Below, in pieces: positions 16,573 through 25,167 of a stretch of 64,000 nucleotides of DNA. The first letter of the stretch is position 1, and each line of letters starts with the position of its first letter. Source of the stretch: Gemmiger formicilis (GTDB taxonomy: Bacteria > Bacillota > Clostridia > Oscillospirales > Ruminococcaceae). The stretch is taken from NCBI RefSeq assembly GCF_900167555.1, contig NZ_FUYF01000007.1:62001-126000 (forward strand), in the 5' to 3' direction. The notes under the pieces are model-generated. The model did no database searches, was not told where the DNA came from, and worked only from the letters and a program-made list of their open reading frames with translations. The position numbers were made by a program, and so were the translations under genes.

Positions 16573-16839
16573 ATGCTTATTTTTAAAGTGGCAAAATTTG
16601 TGCTCAAGCACCCGCTGCTGACCCATGGAGCCAGGCAGCTCGTGCACAAAAAACTACGTCCCCCAAAGGAGGCATCCCCTATGAAACAGAAAGTTCGCGG
16701 TCACGCATTCCGTCTGGTGGGGCTGATCCTGGGCATCATCGGTGCCACGGTCAGCATCACCTCCATCGTTTTCGCTGCCCTGGGCCTGCATCAGGCACGC
16801 CTGTGCAAACATTGTGAGAAAGGGGAAAATTTCCGATGA
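16573..16839 (+). CDS. Small single-span membrane protein with two possible starts
   Basis: The frame encodes 88 residues with one strong hydrophobic helix (LVGLILGIIGATVSITSIVF). Two ATGs in frame both have good ribosome sites. GAAGGAG precedes 16573 by about 7 nt; AAAGGAGG precedes 16681 by 8 nt and would give a 52-residue form with only the helix and a short CKHCEKGE tail. The tail has a CxxC pair. The stop overlaps the deoC start by 4 nt. I do not recognise a family. Confidence 0.6.
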   Translation: MLIFKVAKFVLKHPLLTHGARQLVHKKLRPPKEASPMKQKVRGHAFRLVGLILGIIGATVSITSIVFAALGLHQARLCKHCEKGENFR

Positions 16840-17510
16840 AATACACGAAGGAAGAAATGCTGAGCAAGGTCGACCACACCCTGCTCAAGCCTGAGGCAAC
16901 CTGGCCCCAGATCCGGACCCTCTGCGATGAGGCCATCGCCAACCACTGCGCGTCGGTCTGCATCAACACCTGCTACGTCAAGCAGGCCGTCGAGTATATG
17001 GCGGGCCGCGTGCCGGTCTGCTGTGTCGTTGGTTTCCCCCTCGGCGCTATGGACACCAAAAGCAAGGCGTTTGAGGCTAAAACTGCCATCGAGAACGGCG
17101 CGTCCGAGGTCGATATGGTCATCAACATCGGCTGGCTGAAGAACAAGCAGTACGACGATGTCCGCAATGACATTGCCGCCGTCAAGGCTGCTGTGGGCGA
17201 CAAGGTGCTGAAGGTCATCATCGAGACCTGCCTGCTGACCGATGATGAGAAGATCAAGATGTGCGACATCGTGCCCGAGGCCGGTGCCGACTTCATCAAG
17301 ACATCTACCGGCTTTTCCACCGGCGGTGCGACCTTCCACGACATTGAGCTGTTCGCAAAGCACGTTGCGGGTCGCTGCAAGATCAAGGCTGCAGGCGGCA
17401 TCTCCACCGTCGAGGACATCGAGAAGTTCCTCGATCTCGGCGCAGACCGCCTCGGCACCTCCCGTGCCGTCAAGCTGCTGACCTCCGGCGAGGCCGGCAG
17501 CGGGTATTAA
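16836..17510 (+). CDS. deoC: Deoxyribose-phosphate aldolase
   Basis: The 224-residue class I aldolase cleaves 2-deoxyribose 5-phosphate to acetaldehyde and glyceraldehyde 3-phosphate during nucleoside breakdown. The Schiff-base lysine is K155 in DFIKTSTGF, with D93 in EVDMVINIG and K184 in IKAAGGIS completing the site. It is coupled to the small membrane protein by an ATGA overlap. The nucleoside-type ABC transporter at 42-47 kb may supply substrates. A perfect palindrome and a terminator follow. Confidence 0.96.
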   Translation: MKYTKEEMLSKVDHTLLKPEATWPQIRTLCDEAIANHCASVCINTCYVKQAVEYMAGRVPVCCVVGFPLGAMDTKSKAFEAKTAIENGASEVDMVINIGWLKNKQYDDVRNDIAAVKAAVGDKVLKVIIETCLLTDDEKIKMCDIVPEAGADFIKTSTGFSTGGATFHDIELFAKHVAGRCKIKAAGGISTVEDIEKFLDLGADRLGTSRAVKLLTSGEAGSGY

Positions 17511-17521
17511 GGGGATGCGGT

Positions 17522-17545
17522 GTTCCTTCTTTGCAAAGAAGGAAC
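17522..17545. repeat. Perfect 24-bp palindrome just after deoC (family C)
   Basis: GTTCCTTCTTTG is followed at once by its exact complement. It starts 12 nt after the deoC stop, behind GGGGATGCGGT. A near-identical arrangement follows the pfp stop at 37.2 kb. Confidence 0.75.
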
Positions 17546-17567
17546 CGAAGAAATTCTAAACCAATAA

Positions 17568-17612
17568 ATGCGGGAGACTGCTTTTCGTCAGCAGTCTCCC
17601 GCATTTTGTTTT
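17568..17612 (+). terminator. Intrinsic terminator after deoC
   Basis: ATGCGGGAGACTGC pairs with GCAGTCTCCCGCAT around a 9-nt loop, followed by TTTGTTTT. Confidence 0.88.
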
Positions 17613-17620
17613 GTGCAGCG

Positions 17621-17712
17621 GTAGGGGGCGGCGTCCCCGACGTCCCGTCAGTTGGCAGTTGCCCTCCGGGCAGGGTGTAGGGCGGCCAGCCCTCTGGCCG
17701 CCGCAAGGGGCG
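17621..17712. repeat. Family A dispersed intergenic repeat, copy A5 (degenerate)
   Basis: Starts GTAGGGGGCGGCGTCCCCGACG and contains a second GTAGGGCGG unit with the hairpin GGCGGCCAGCCCTCTGGCCGCC. The closing CCCCTAC end is missing. Confidence 0.7.
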
Positions 17713-17796
17713 TATGGCCTTGTGGTGTGCATCTATTTTTAAATGGGTGTGTGGGGGGAAAAAACATGACCGCGCCAACAAACTGGAATTTTCAAA

Positions 17797-18399
17797 TTAG
17801 TCTTTGCAAATAACCTTTGAACCTTCACCATCAATTACAATTCCCTGACGGTTGTTAATTGGGGATAGATTCAAATCCGAAAAATCAGTCATTATTTTCT
17901 CGGTAACTTTCTTAAATGGTGCTGTAAGATAATGCGGAAGAACATAGAAATCAATCAAATCAAGCCCTGCATCATCTTCTTGTGAGTAGTCCTCCGGCTT
18001 TTCATCCATTTGCTCGATATATTGGATGCTTGGAGCGCATATAATCGCACCTGCCGATTCACCAATCATCAGTTTTCCCTTTGCCAATTCTTTCTTCAAC
18101 AGCTCATCTGTTCCCGTTTTACGGAGCTGGTCTATAAGGAAAAAAGAATTTCCGCCGGTAAAATATATCACATCCGCATCTTCAAAAACAGACTGTATCG
18201 TTGAATAAGCCTCCGTTGAAATATCAATTTCAGTTACGATTGCTCCCAACTTTTTGAATAATTTTCGAGCCGAGCCGACATAACCGGTGTAGCCTTCACG
18301 CAGCGAAGCTGTTGGAATAAATGCGACTTTTTTATTTTCAATTTCTTCCTTTATCAGACTTCCTACACTTGAAAAGTGCGAACATAAAAACAGTTTCAT
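17797..18399 (-). CDS. Peptidase S51 / dipeptidase E-like protein
   Basis: The 200-residue protein has the class I glutamine-amidotransferase-like fold of the S51 family. The nucleophile elbow GESAGAII contains the catalytic serine, and FTGGNSFFLI and the FYVLPHY histidine segment are also typical. Dipeptidase E members cleave Asp-X dipeptides in the cytoplasm; specificity here is unproven. The gene is on the opposite strand to its neighbours and clearly AT-richer than the surrounding GC-rich genes, which suggests recent transfer. GGAGG lies upstream of the ATG, and an 8-bp inverted repeat lies just upstream of that. Confidence 0.82.
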   Translation of the reverse strand: MKLFLCSHFSSVGSLIKEEIENKKVAFIPTASLREGYTGYVGSARKLFKKLGAIVTEIDISTEAYSTIQSVFEDADVIYFTGGNSFFLIDQLRKTGTDELLKKELAKGKLMIGESAGAIICAPSIQYIEQMDEKPEDYSQEDDAGLDLIDFYVLPHYLTAPFKKVTEKIMTDFSDLNLSPINNRQGIVIDGEGSKVICKD

Positions 18400-18412
18400 C
18401 CATATCCTCCTT

Positions 18413-18430
18413 AATAAATCCCGATTTATT
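18413..18430 (-). promoter_or_regulatory. Inverted repeat in the leader of the S51 peptidase gene
   Basis: AATAAATC-CC-GATTTATT is an 8-bp perfect inverted repeat directly upstream of the Shine-Dalgarno. It could be an operator or a small hairpin affecting translation. A TATACT box lies further upstream on the minus strand, but no convincing -35 was found. Confidence 0.4.
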
Positions 18431-18539
18431 GAACTAGGTTAAGTATATCATACTCTCCTGCAAAAGTACACCCCGCGCCCCGGTCATACCCCGCCCCCTG
18501 CGCCGCATACCTTTATAAACCATAAAAGGGGGCGTACCT

Positions 18540-19319
18540 ATGCAAGATTCACCCATCGTACTTACCACCCTCGCCGGGCTGTCCACCGGCCTGGGCGGGC
18601 TGCTGGCTGTGCTCTGCCCGCCGTCGGAGCGTCTGCTGGCGGCCAGCGCGGGCTTTGCGGGCGGGGTCATGCTCACGGCGTCGCTGGCCGACCTGATGCC
18701 GGAGGCGCTGGCGTTTTACGGGGGCTACCTGCCGCCGCTGGCCTGCGGCGGAGCGGTTGTGTCGCTGCTGACGCTCGGGATGCTGACCGCGGGTCTGCTG
18801 GGGCGGCTCCTGCCCGAGGAAGCGGCACTGGCCGCCCACTATGGCAAAAGCAAAGACCCGGCCCGCGCCGCTGCCATGCGCACGGCACTTGTCACGGGGC
18901 TGGCGCTGCTGCTGCATAATTTCCCGGAGGGCGTGCTGACCTTCTTCGCGGGCACGGCGGATCCGTCGCTCGGTCTGCGCACCGCCGCGGCCATCGCCCT
19001 GCACAATATCCCGGAAGGACTTGCTGTGGCCGTGCCGTTTGCTTACGCAACACGCCGCCGCACCGCGGGTGTGCTGGCCGCGCTCGTCTCCGGCCTGGCC
19101 GAGCCGCTCGGGGCGGTGCTGGCGTGGCTGTTCCTGCGTCGGCTCTTCACGCCGGGCTTTCTGAACGGCACCGTTGTGCTGGCGGCGGGCGTCATGGTCT
19201 GGGTGGCACTGGCCCAGCTGCTGCCCGGTGCCCTGCACCCCGCCCACCGCACCGCGGGCATTTTGGGCGCCGCCGTCGGCTGCCTTCTCATGCTGTTAGG
19301 CATTGCGGCGCTGCCGTAA
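18540..19319 (+). CDS. zupT: ZIP-family divalent metal transporter
   Basis: The 259-residue membrane protein has about eight helices and the two ZIP metal-site motifs HNFPEG and HNIPEG in helices 4 and 5. ZupT proteins import zinc and other divalent metals. AAAAGGGGGC lies just before the ATG. No metal-responsive operator is evident. It is a single-gene unit, since a promoter for the next gene overlaps its end. Confidence 0.92.
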   Translation: MQDSPIVLTTLAGLSTGLGGLLAVLCPPSERLLAASAGFAGGVMLTASLADLMPEALAFYGGYLPPLACGGAVVSLLTLGMLTAGLLGRLLPEEAALAAHYGKSKDPARAAAMRTALVTGLALLLHNFPEGVLTFFAGTADPSLGLRTAAAIALHNIPEGLAVAVPFAYATRRRTAGVLAALVSGLAEPLGAVLAWLFLRRLFTPGFLNGTVVLAAGVMVWVALAQLLPGALHPAHRTAGILGAAVGCLLMLLGIAALP

Positions 19320-19331
19320 ATGTGCTATACT
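19303..19331 (+). promoter_or_regulatory. Promoter overlapping the 3' end of zupT
   Basis: The -35 TTGCGG (19303-19308) lies in the last codons of zupT, then a 17-nt spacer and the extended -10 TGC-TATACT (19326-19331). Confidence 0.65.
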
Positions 19332-19374
19332 ATATTCTGTATTGATGCGAAATTTACAAGGAAAGGAACCGGCT

Positions 19375-20316
19375 ATGAAATGCTGTGTCTGTGGCGCAGA
19401 GAGCGGGCACTACCCGCTTTGCCGTGCCTGCAACCAGAAAAAGGAGCAGGGGCTTATTATAAAATGTACGCAATGCGGCCAATGGCATTACGCTGATGCT
19501 CCCTGCCCGCAGCCCAATGCGCCGGAGTTCCTGTATGAATGCCGCAAAAGCCTGATTACAGCCAACGAACAGCAGTTTTTCAAGGCGCTAAAGGAAATTG
19601 TCCCGCAGGGATACCACGTGTTCCCGCAAATCAATCTGGCTGCGTTTATTGAACGGGTTGACAATACACCTTTCCGCAATGAGCTATTCCGCAATGTGGA
19701 TTTCCTGATTACCGACGCAGCCTTTGCGCCGAAAATCGCTGTGGAGATCAACGACCCGACCCACCATGAGTACGAGCGCCGCAAGCGGGACGAGAAGGTG
19801 GCGGCAATCTGCGCAGAAGCGGGTGTCCCGATTGTCACGCTGTGGACGAACTACGGCGTAAACCGCGAGTACATGCAGAAACGCATCACGGAGACACTGG
19901 AAAATCCGCCGCAGCGTGTGGCACATCACGGCGAAAAGCCTGCCGAGCCACAGCCCCGCACTGTGGTCGAGCCGCAGCCCCGCACTGTGGTCGAACCGCA
20001 GCAGACTTGGGATGAACATGCGGCAGCGCATAATGAGACCCGCAAGAAAAAGCAGGGATGCTACGTGGCAACCTGTGTGTATGGGTCGTATGATTGCCCG
20101 CAGGTGTGGACACTGCGCCGCTACCGGGATGATGTGTTGAAAAATACGACGGCGGGGCGCTGCTTCATCAGCCTTTATTATGCGGTCAGCCCGACGATGG
20201 TACGTGTCTTTGGTAGAAATCAGGCCGTGCGACGCATGTGGCGAACGGCACTGGACCGCATAATCAGCCGCCTGAACGCGGACGGCTTCTCTGACAAGCC
20301 GTACAACGACCAGTAA
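19375..20316 (+). CDS. DUF2726-like nuclease-fold protein with zinc ribbon and CFI-box C-terminus
   Basis: About 313 residues. The N-terminus has zinc-ribbon CxxC pairs (KCCVCGAES, PLCRACN, KCTQCGQ). The middle resembles DUF2726, a PD-(D/E)XK-like domain, with VDFLITDAAFAPKIAVEIND as the candidate metal-binding strand. A linker with two copies of EPQPRTVV follows. The C-terminus, YVATCVYGSYDCPQVWTLRR and the cysteine in GRCFISLYY, matches the CFI-box-CTERM motif. The ATG at 19375 follows GAAAGGAACC and fits the promoter at 19303. Function is unknown; a DNA-related role is suggested only by the nuclease-like fold. Confidence 0.75.
   Translation: MKCCVCGAESGHYPLCRACNQKKEQGLIIKCTQCGQWHYADAPCPQPNAPEFLYECRKSLITANEQQFFKALKEIVPQGYHVFPQINLAAFIERVDNTPFRNELFRNVDFLITDAAFAPKIAVEINDPTHHEYERRKRDEKVAAICAEAGVPIVTLWTNYGVNREYMQKRITETLENPPQRVAHHGEKPAEPQPRTVVEPQPRTVVEPQQTWDEHAAAHNETRKKKQGCYVATCVYGSYDCPQVWTLRRYRDDVLKNTTAGRCFISLYYAVSPTMVRVFGRNQAVRRMWRTALDRIISRLNADGFSDKPYNDQ
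19945..20001 (+). repeat. In-frame 24-nt tandem repeat
   Basis: Two full units and a partial third (19945-19968, 19969-19992, 19993-20001). Each encodes EPQPRTVV in the linker before the CFI-box domain. The two full units differ at a single base. Confidence 0.85.
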
Positions 20317-20342
20317 TTTTGTGCAAGAAAGGAGCAAGCCAC

Positions 20343-21644
20343 ATGTTGAAAAAAATCGCGGCGCTGCTCCTTGTGCCTGTGCTGCTGGCGGGGTGCAGTG
20401 CGGCAGGGGATGTCGAGACCCTGCTGCGCGCGCCGCAGCTCTCCGGCGAGAGTGCGGCCCTGCAAAAGGCGCTGAACAACTACCTGGGCGGCAGCGCAAC
20501 CTTAAAGTATCCCGCCAGCGGCGATTTCCTTTCGCCGTTTGCGTTCGGTGACTGGGACGGCGACGGCACAGACGAGGCCGCCGTCCTCTACACCACCGAC
20601 ACGACCAGCTCCAACGTCTGGCTGGCCGTGCTCGAGCCGACGGGGGAGAGCAGCTGGCGCGTCAGCCGCGTGGTGGAGGGCCTGACCAGCGAGGTGCAGA
20701 GCTTTTCCGCCGCGCATCTCCGAGACACGTCGAGCCAGCAGCTGCTGGCAGGGTATGTCTCGCCCCAGGGCGACCAATATCTGGTTGTCTATCAATATGA
20801 CGGTGATACGTTATCTACGGTCATCAGCAAGAGCTATACCGACATGATCGTCGCGGACTTCACCGGCAAGGGCGACACGCAGGACCTGGTTCTGGCTCTG
20901 CCGCCGGACACGGAGCTGGGCGGCGTCACGCTGCAGCTGCTGACCGCCAACGACGGCGAGTTCCGCTCGACCCAGACGCTGAACCTGGGCGAGGGCGTCT
21001 ACAGCAGCTGCGCGGCCCTGCACGCGGGCACCGGCAGCGACGACGGCATGTACCTGGTCATGGATGCCTGGACCGGCACAAGCAGTCTGGTATCGGACAT
21101 CATTCTGTATGACGAAGCAACGGGCTTTTTGCAGCCCTACCGTCCCAGCGGCATGAGCGACATCCAGCGCAGCACGCTGCGCTACCACCGCGAGCTGCTG
21201 AGCCGCGACCTTGACGACAACGGCACAGTGGACATCCCTGTGGAGATCGACGACGGCGGCACGCTGCAAACGCCGATGGACAAGCGGCTGAGCTTTCTGC
21301 TCTGGAAGGATTACACCTCGATGGCGGGCGGCAACAGCAAGTTTGGCGTCTACGACAGCGAGTATAACATTTTTATGGAACTTCCCGAGTCGATGCACGG
21401 CAACATCCTGATCCGCTCCAACCAGAGCGGCACGGGTTGGCTGATCTGCAACGCCGAGGGCACGACGGTCTACTGCGAGATGCGCGTCGTTGACCCCGCG
21501 GACAACGCGGCCACCGGCGTCGGCAACTATCTGCGCATTGCAAACATTGGCAGCCAGCAGCTGCAAGCCCGCGTTGTAACGTCGTATTATGGATTGAGCC
21601 TGGATTTCATCAGCCAGAACACGGTGCTGCTGGGATCAAATTGA
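20343..21644 (+). CDS. Secreted lipoprotein of unknown function
   Basis: A 433-residue predicted lipoprotein. The signal peptide MLKKIAALLLVPVLLAGC ends in a lipobox with C18. The mature part starts with an FG-GAP/VCBS-like stretch, GDWDGDGTDEAAVLY, suggesting a beta-propeller or beta-rich surface domain, and has later repeats such as RDLDDNGTVDI. AAAGGAG precedes the ATG at 20343. It is 22 nt upstream of a response regulator and histidine kinase, so it may be a sensor accessory or a member of their regulon. Confidence 0.78.
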   Translation: MLKKIAALLLVPVLLAGCSAAGDVETLLRAPQLSGESAALQKALNNYLGGSATLKYPASGDFLSPFAFGDWDGDGTDEAAVLYTTDTTSSNVWLAVLEPTGESSWRVSRVVEGLTSEVQSFSAAHLRDTSSQQLLAGYVSPQGDQYLVVYQYDGDTLSTVISKSYTDMIVADFTGKGDTQDLVLALPPDTELGGVTLQLLTANDGEFRSTQTLNLGEGVYSSCAALHAGTGSDDGMYLVMDAWTGTSSLVSDIILYDEATGFLQPYRPSGMSDIQRSTLRYHRELLSRDLDDNGTVDIPVEIDDGGTLQTPMDKRLSFLLWKDYTSMAGGNSKFGVYDSEYNIFMELPESMHGNILIRSNQSGTGWLICNAEGTTVYCEMRVVDPADNAATGVGNYLRIANIGSQQLQARVVTSYYGLSLDFISQNTVLLGSN

Positions 21645-21666
21645 TACAGAAAGGGAAATCGGGTTT

Positions 21667-22371
21667 ATGAAACGAGTTTTGGTAGTCGAAGACGAAGCCA
21701 GCATCCGCGAAATGGTAGCCCTGAACCTGAAAATGGCCGGCTGGGAGGTCGTCGAGGCCCCCAGTGCCGAGCGCGCGCTGGAACTGATGCACAGCGGGGA
21801 ACACTGCGACGCGGCACTTTTGGATATTATGCTGCCGGGCATGGACGGCTTGAGTCTCTGCGAGACGATCCGCCGCGGTGACAGCGACATCGGCATTATC
21901 ATCGTGTCGGCCAAAGGGCAGGAGAGCGACAAGATCCGCGGCCTGTCCATCGGCGCAGACGATTACATTACGAAGCCGTTTTCGGTGTCGGAGCTGATCG
22001 CGCGTCTGGAGGCGCTGACCCGCCGCATCCACCGCGGCAGCGGTACCGCCGCCAAGCCCGCCGAGGAGCCGGAGCAGCTGGTCAGCGGCCCGTTTGTGCT
22101 GGACGAAAAGAGCCGTATTCTGTACAAGTCCGGCAAGCCCATCGACTTGACGCAGGTCGAGTTCCAAATTATGGAGCTGTTCTTCCGCAATCCGGGTACC
22201 GCGCTGGTGCGTGAAAAAATCCTGGAAGGTGTCTGGGGCAAAAATTATTTCGGCGATGTGAAGATCGTTGACGTGAACATCCGCCGCCTGCGCATGAAGA
22301 TCGAGGACGAGCCCAGCAGCCCGCAGCATATCCTCACGGTTTGGGGGTATGGGTATAGGTGGAATGCGTAA
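21667..22371 (+). CDS. OmpR/PhoB-family response regulator
   Basis: The 234-residue protein has a receiver domain with phospho-acceptor D53 in LLDIMLPG, acidic E8/D9, and the conserved K in YITKPFS. A winged-helix DNA-binding domain follows (LTQVEFQIMELFFRNPG and VDVNIRRLRMKIED). It is the partner of the histidine kinase at 22627. Its targets are unknown. It follows the lipoprotein gene by 22 nt and shares its unit; the A6 repeat separates it from the kinase. Confidence 0.93.
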   Translation: MKRVLVVEDEASIREMVALNLKMAGWEVVEAPSAERALELMHSGEHCDAALLDIMLPGMDGLSLCETIRRGDSDIGIIIVSAKGQESDKIRGLSIGADDYITKPFSVSELIARLEALTRRIHRGSGTAAKPAEEPEQLVSGPFVLDEKSRILYKSGKPIDLTQVEFQIMELFFRNPGTALVREKILEGVWGKNYFGDVKIVDVNIRRLRMKIEDEPSSPQHILTVWGYGYRWNA

Positions 22372-22388
22372 ACCGGGAACGGCAGTCC

Positions 22389-22556
22389 GTAGGGGCCGGG
22401 CATGCCCGGCCCTCCGCCTTGCCATTACCGCCCATTTATCTTTTGCATCGTAGGGAGGGGTCTTGACCCCTCCGCGGGGTGTCGAGAACGCCGCCCCCTA
22501 CATCCTTCACCGCAAACCTTCCACCAACCGCAGGGGAGGGATTCATCCCTCCCGCG
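22389..22556. repeat. Family A repeat array, copy A6 (several units)
   Basis: At least three hairpin units in a row: GTAGGGGCCGGGCATGCCCG, then GTAGGGAGGGGTCTTGACCCC, then GGGGAGGGATTCATCCCTCC, with CGCCCCCTAC between. It begins 18 nt after the response regulator stop, inside what would otherwise be a two-gene sensor operon. Confidence 0.75.
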
Positions 22557-22626
22557 CCGCTTCCGCCATCTCTCACCCCGCCCTCTCACCACCTACCAAA
22601 ATCCCACAGGAAAGGAGCTCACCGCC

Positions 22627-24075
22627 ATGCAATCCACCAGCATTATCCGCCGCTGGATACGCGGCAGCCTGCTGATCACGGTGCTGGTGCTCGTGCTGGC
22701 GGAGGGACTGTTCCTGTACTACAGCTACAACGATCTCTACGGCGGTGTCGAGCGCGCGGTGGAAAATCGTTTTTCCACCGTCGTGGGCCGCCTGCAGGCC
22801 ACGGGCACGGCGGGGGACACCGCAACCACCGCCGAAAGCCGCGCCAATGTCCTGCGGCGCGTCGTCGAGCAGTTCGACGAGAAGGACAAGTTTGAATTTA
22901 TGCTGCTGGACGCACAGGGCGTCATCCTGGCGACGAGCAGCGGCACAATGAACCGCGACCTGACAAACGGCACCGACTATGGCCGTGCGTTGACGTCCGC
23001 CAACGGGATCGGGTCGGCTATCTTCACGACACCCCAGGGCGAGAGGGTCATGGCCGTTACGATGCTTGTGCCCTACGCGGCGGGCAGCATCGCCGCATTG
23101 CGGATGGTCACAAGCCTGACCCTCATTGACGGCCAGTGGTGGCGCACCGTCGCCATCTGCGTTGGTCTCGGCGTGCTGGTGCTGGCCTTTACGGTGTGGA
23201 GCGGCTTGTTTTTTGTACGCTCCATCGTCCGTCCGCTCGGTGAAGTCGAGGCTACCGCCACCAAAATTGCGAAGGGTGACATGAAAGTCCGCCTGCCGGA
23301 CACCCGCTATGACGACGAGATCGGGCGGCTGTGCAAGACGATCAACCAGATGGCCGAGGATCTTGCCGAGACCGAGCGGTTGAAAAATGAGTTCATCTCA
23401 TCGGTCAGCCACGAGCTGCGCACGCCGCTGACCTCCATCCGGGGATGGGTCGAGACAATCAGCAATATCGACGACCCAACGAACGAAAACTACCGCCGCG
23501 GCCTCTCGATCATCGGCACCGAGACGGACCGCCTTTATACGATGGTCGAGGAGCTGCTTGACTTCTCCCGCCTGCAGAACGGCATCAAGATGAACTGCGA
23601 GGTGCTCGACTTCGTCGCCGAGGCCACCGACGCCGCGCTGTTCGTGGAGGCCCGCATCCGGCAGGAGGGGATGCAGCTCGTCTACTCCGAGCCGCCCGAG
23701 CCGTACCCGGTCTGGGCCGACCCCGCGCGGCTGCGGCAGGTGTTTGTGAATCTGTTCGATAATGCGATCAAATATTCCGAACCGGGCGGCACGATCTTCC
23801 TGACGCTGAGCCGCACGCCGGTCACGGTCAGCGCGTCCATCCGCGACCAGGGCCGCGGCATCGCGCCCGACGACTTGGAAAAGGTCAAGCAGAAGTTTTT
23901 CAAGGCGAAAAACTCGGTGCGCGGCTCGGGCATCGGGCTGGCTGTCGTCGATGAGATCGTCGGCACGCTGGGCGGCAAATTTGACATCGCCTCCACCCTT
24001 GGTCAGGGCACAACCGTCACCGTCACCCTCCCCGTCTACCACCCCGGGCAGGAGCATCTGCATGACAAGATTTAA
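22627..24075 (+). CDS. Sensor histidine kinase
   Basis: The 482-residue kinase has two transmembrane helices (about 13-33 and 173-197) flanking an extracytoplasmic sensor region. A HAMP linker (near 198-250), the HisKA domain with phospho-acceptor H262 in SSVSHELRTPLTS, and an HATPase domain with NLFDNAIKYSEPGG, RDQGRGI and GSGIGLAVV follow. It phosphorylates the response regulator encoded just upstream. AAAGGAG precedes the chosen ATG at 22627; the frame's longer upstream extension is repeat sequence and not coding. Confidence 0.93.
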   Translation: MQSTSIIRRWIRGSLLITVLVLVLAEGLFLYYSYNDLYGGVERAVENRFSTVVGRLQATGTAGDTATTAESRANVLRRVVEQFDEKDKFEFMLLDAQGVILATSSGTMNRDLTNGTDYGRALTSANGIGSAIFTTPQGERVMAVTMLVPYAAGSIAALRMVTSLTLIDGQWWRTVAICVGLGVLVLAFTVWSGLFFVRSIVRPLGEVEATATKIAKGDMKVRLPDTRYDDEIGRLCKTINQMAEDLAETERLKNEFISSVSHELRTPLTSIRGWVETISNIDDPTNENYRRGLSIIGTETDRLYTMVEELLDFSRLQNGIKMNCEVLDFVAEATDAALFVEARIRQEGMQLVYSEPPEPYPVWADPARLRQVFVNLFDNAIKYSEPGGTIFLTLSRTPVTVSASIRDQGRGIAPDDLEKVKQKFFKAKNSVRGSGIGLAVVDEIVGTLGGKFDIASTLGQGTTVTVTLPVYHPGQEHLHDKI

Positions 24076-24216
24076 AAAGGCTTCCCCCGTGGGGGAAGCT
24101 GTCACCGAAGGTGACTGATGAGGGCAGAGTTTGCGTCAGAACTGCTTTGCGGTTTACTGCGCGGGCTTCCCCTCATCCGGCGCTGCGGCGCCACCTTCCC
24201 CCACGGGGAAAGGCAG
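24076..24216. repeat. Family B dispersed intergenic repeat, copy B3
   Basis: AAGGCTTCCCCCGTGGGGGA, GTCACCGAAGGTGAC, TGATGAGGG, an AT-richer centre, CCTCATCCGGCGCTGCGGCG and CCACCTTCCCCCACGGGG. It starts at the base after the kinase stop codon. Confidence 0.88.
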
Positions 24217-24240
24217 AAAATTTGACAAGGAGAACCATAT

Positions 24241-25167
24241 ATGTCCAAAGAATTCCGCACCTCCGTCGGCGGCCAGGCCCTGATGGAGGGCATTATGATG
24301 CGCGGGCCGGAGAAGATCTGCTGCGCCGTGCGCAAGCCGGACGGCACCATCGACCTGACCTATGACACTGTCACCGTCCACTGGTACAACAGGGTCCCGC
24401 TGGTGCGCGGCGTCTGCAACATGGCCGAAAACCTGTACAAGGGCTACCGGTATTTAATGCACGCCGCCGATATAGCGATGGAGGGTGAAGCCGAGCCCGC
24501 CGAGTCCAAGCTGGACAAATGGTTCGAGGAACACGCTACCCCCGCCGTGCAGAACGTGCTCATGACCTGCGCCGCCTTCGTCGGTGTTGTGCTGGCGCTG
24601 TTCCTGTTTACGTTTTTGCCCACGTTTTTGACCGGCCTCGTCATGAAGGTTGTCCCGCTGGGGCGCTGGCCGCGCGTCATCCTCGAAGGTGCGCTGAAAA
24701 TGGCCATCTTCCTCGGGTACATGTTTCTCTGCACGCGGTTCAAGGACCTGCACCGCGTCTTTGAGTACCACGGTGCCGAGCACAAAACCATCGCCTGTTA
24801 TGAGGCAGGTCTGCCGCTGACCGTTGAGAACATCCGCAGGCAGAGCCGCTTCCATCCCCGCTGCGGCACCAGCTTTATGATCCTTGTCATCATTATCAGC
24901 ATCTTTTTGTATGCGGTGCTGCCGTGGACCAGCACGGGAATGCGTATTGTGTACAAGCTTTGCATGTTCCCGCTTTTGGTCGGTATTTCGTATGAAATTC
25001 TGAAATGGGCGGGCCGTTCCGACAGTGTGCTGTCCAAGATCGTCTCACAGCCCGGCCTGTGGATGCAGCGCCTGACGACCTTTGAGCCCGACGACTCGAT
25101 GATCGAGGTCGCCATTGCCGCTGTGACCCCGGTCCTGCCCGAAAAACAGGAGGAAGCCCGCTGGTGA
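24241..25167 (+). CDS. DUF1385 membrane protein
   Basis: The 308-residue protein shows the DUF1385 signature: VGGQALMEGIMMRGPEK near the start, YHGAEHKTIACYEAG in the middle and RFHPRCGTSF before the last helices. It has several transmembrane segments. The family is found upstream of prmC and prfA in many clostridia but has no proven biochemical role; metal binding through the His/Cys motifs is plausible. It overlaps prmC by 4 nt. Shine-Dalgarno AAGGAG precedes the ATG. Confidence 0.9.
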   Translation: MSKEFRTSVGGQALMEGIMMRGPEKICCAVRKPDGTIDLTYDTVTVHWYNRVPLVRGVCNMAENLYKGYRYLMHAADIAMEGEAEPAESKLDKWFEEHATPAVQNVLMTCAAFVGVVLALFLFTFLPTFLTGLVMKVVPLGRWPRVILEGALKMAIFLGYMFLCTRFKDLHRVFEYHGAEHKTIACYEAGLPLTVENIRRQSRFHPRCGTSFMILVIIISIFLYAVLPWTSTGMRIVYKLCMFPLLVGISYEILKWAGRSDSVLSKIVSQPGLWMQRLTTFEPDDSMIEVAIAAVTPVLPEKQEEARW

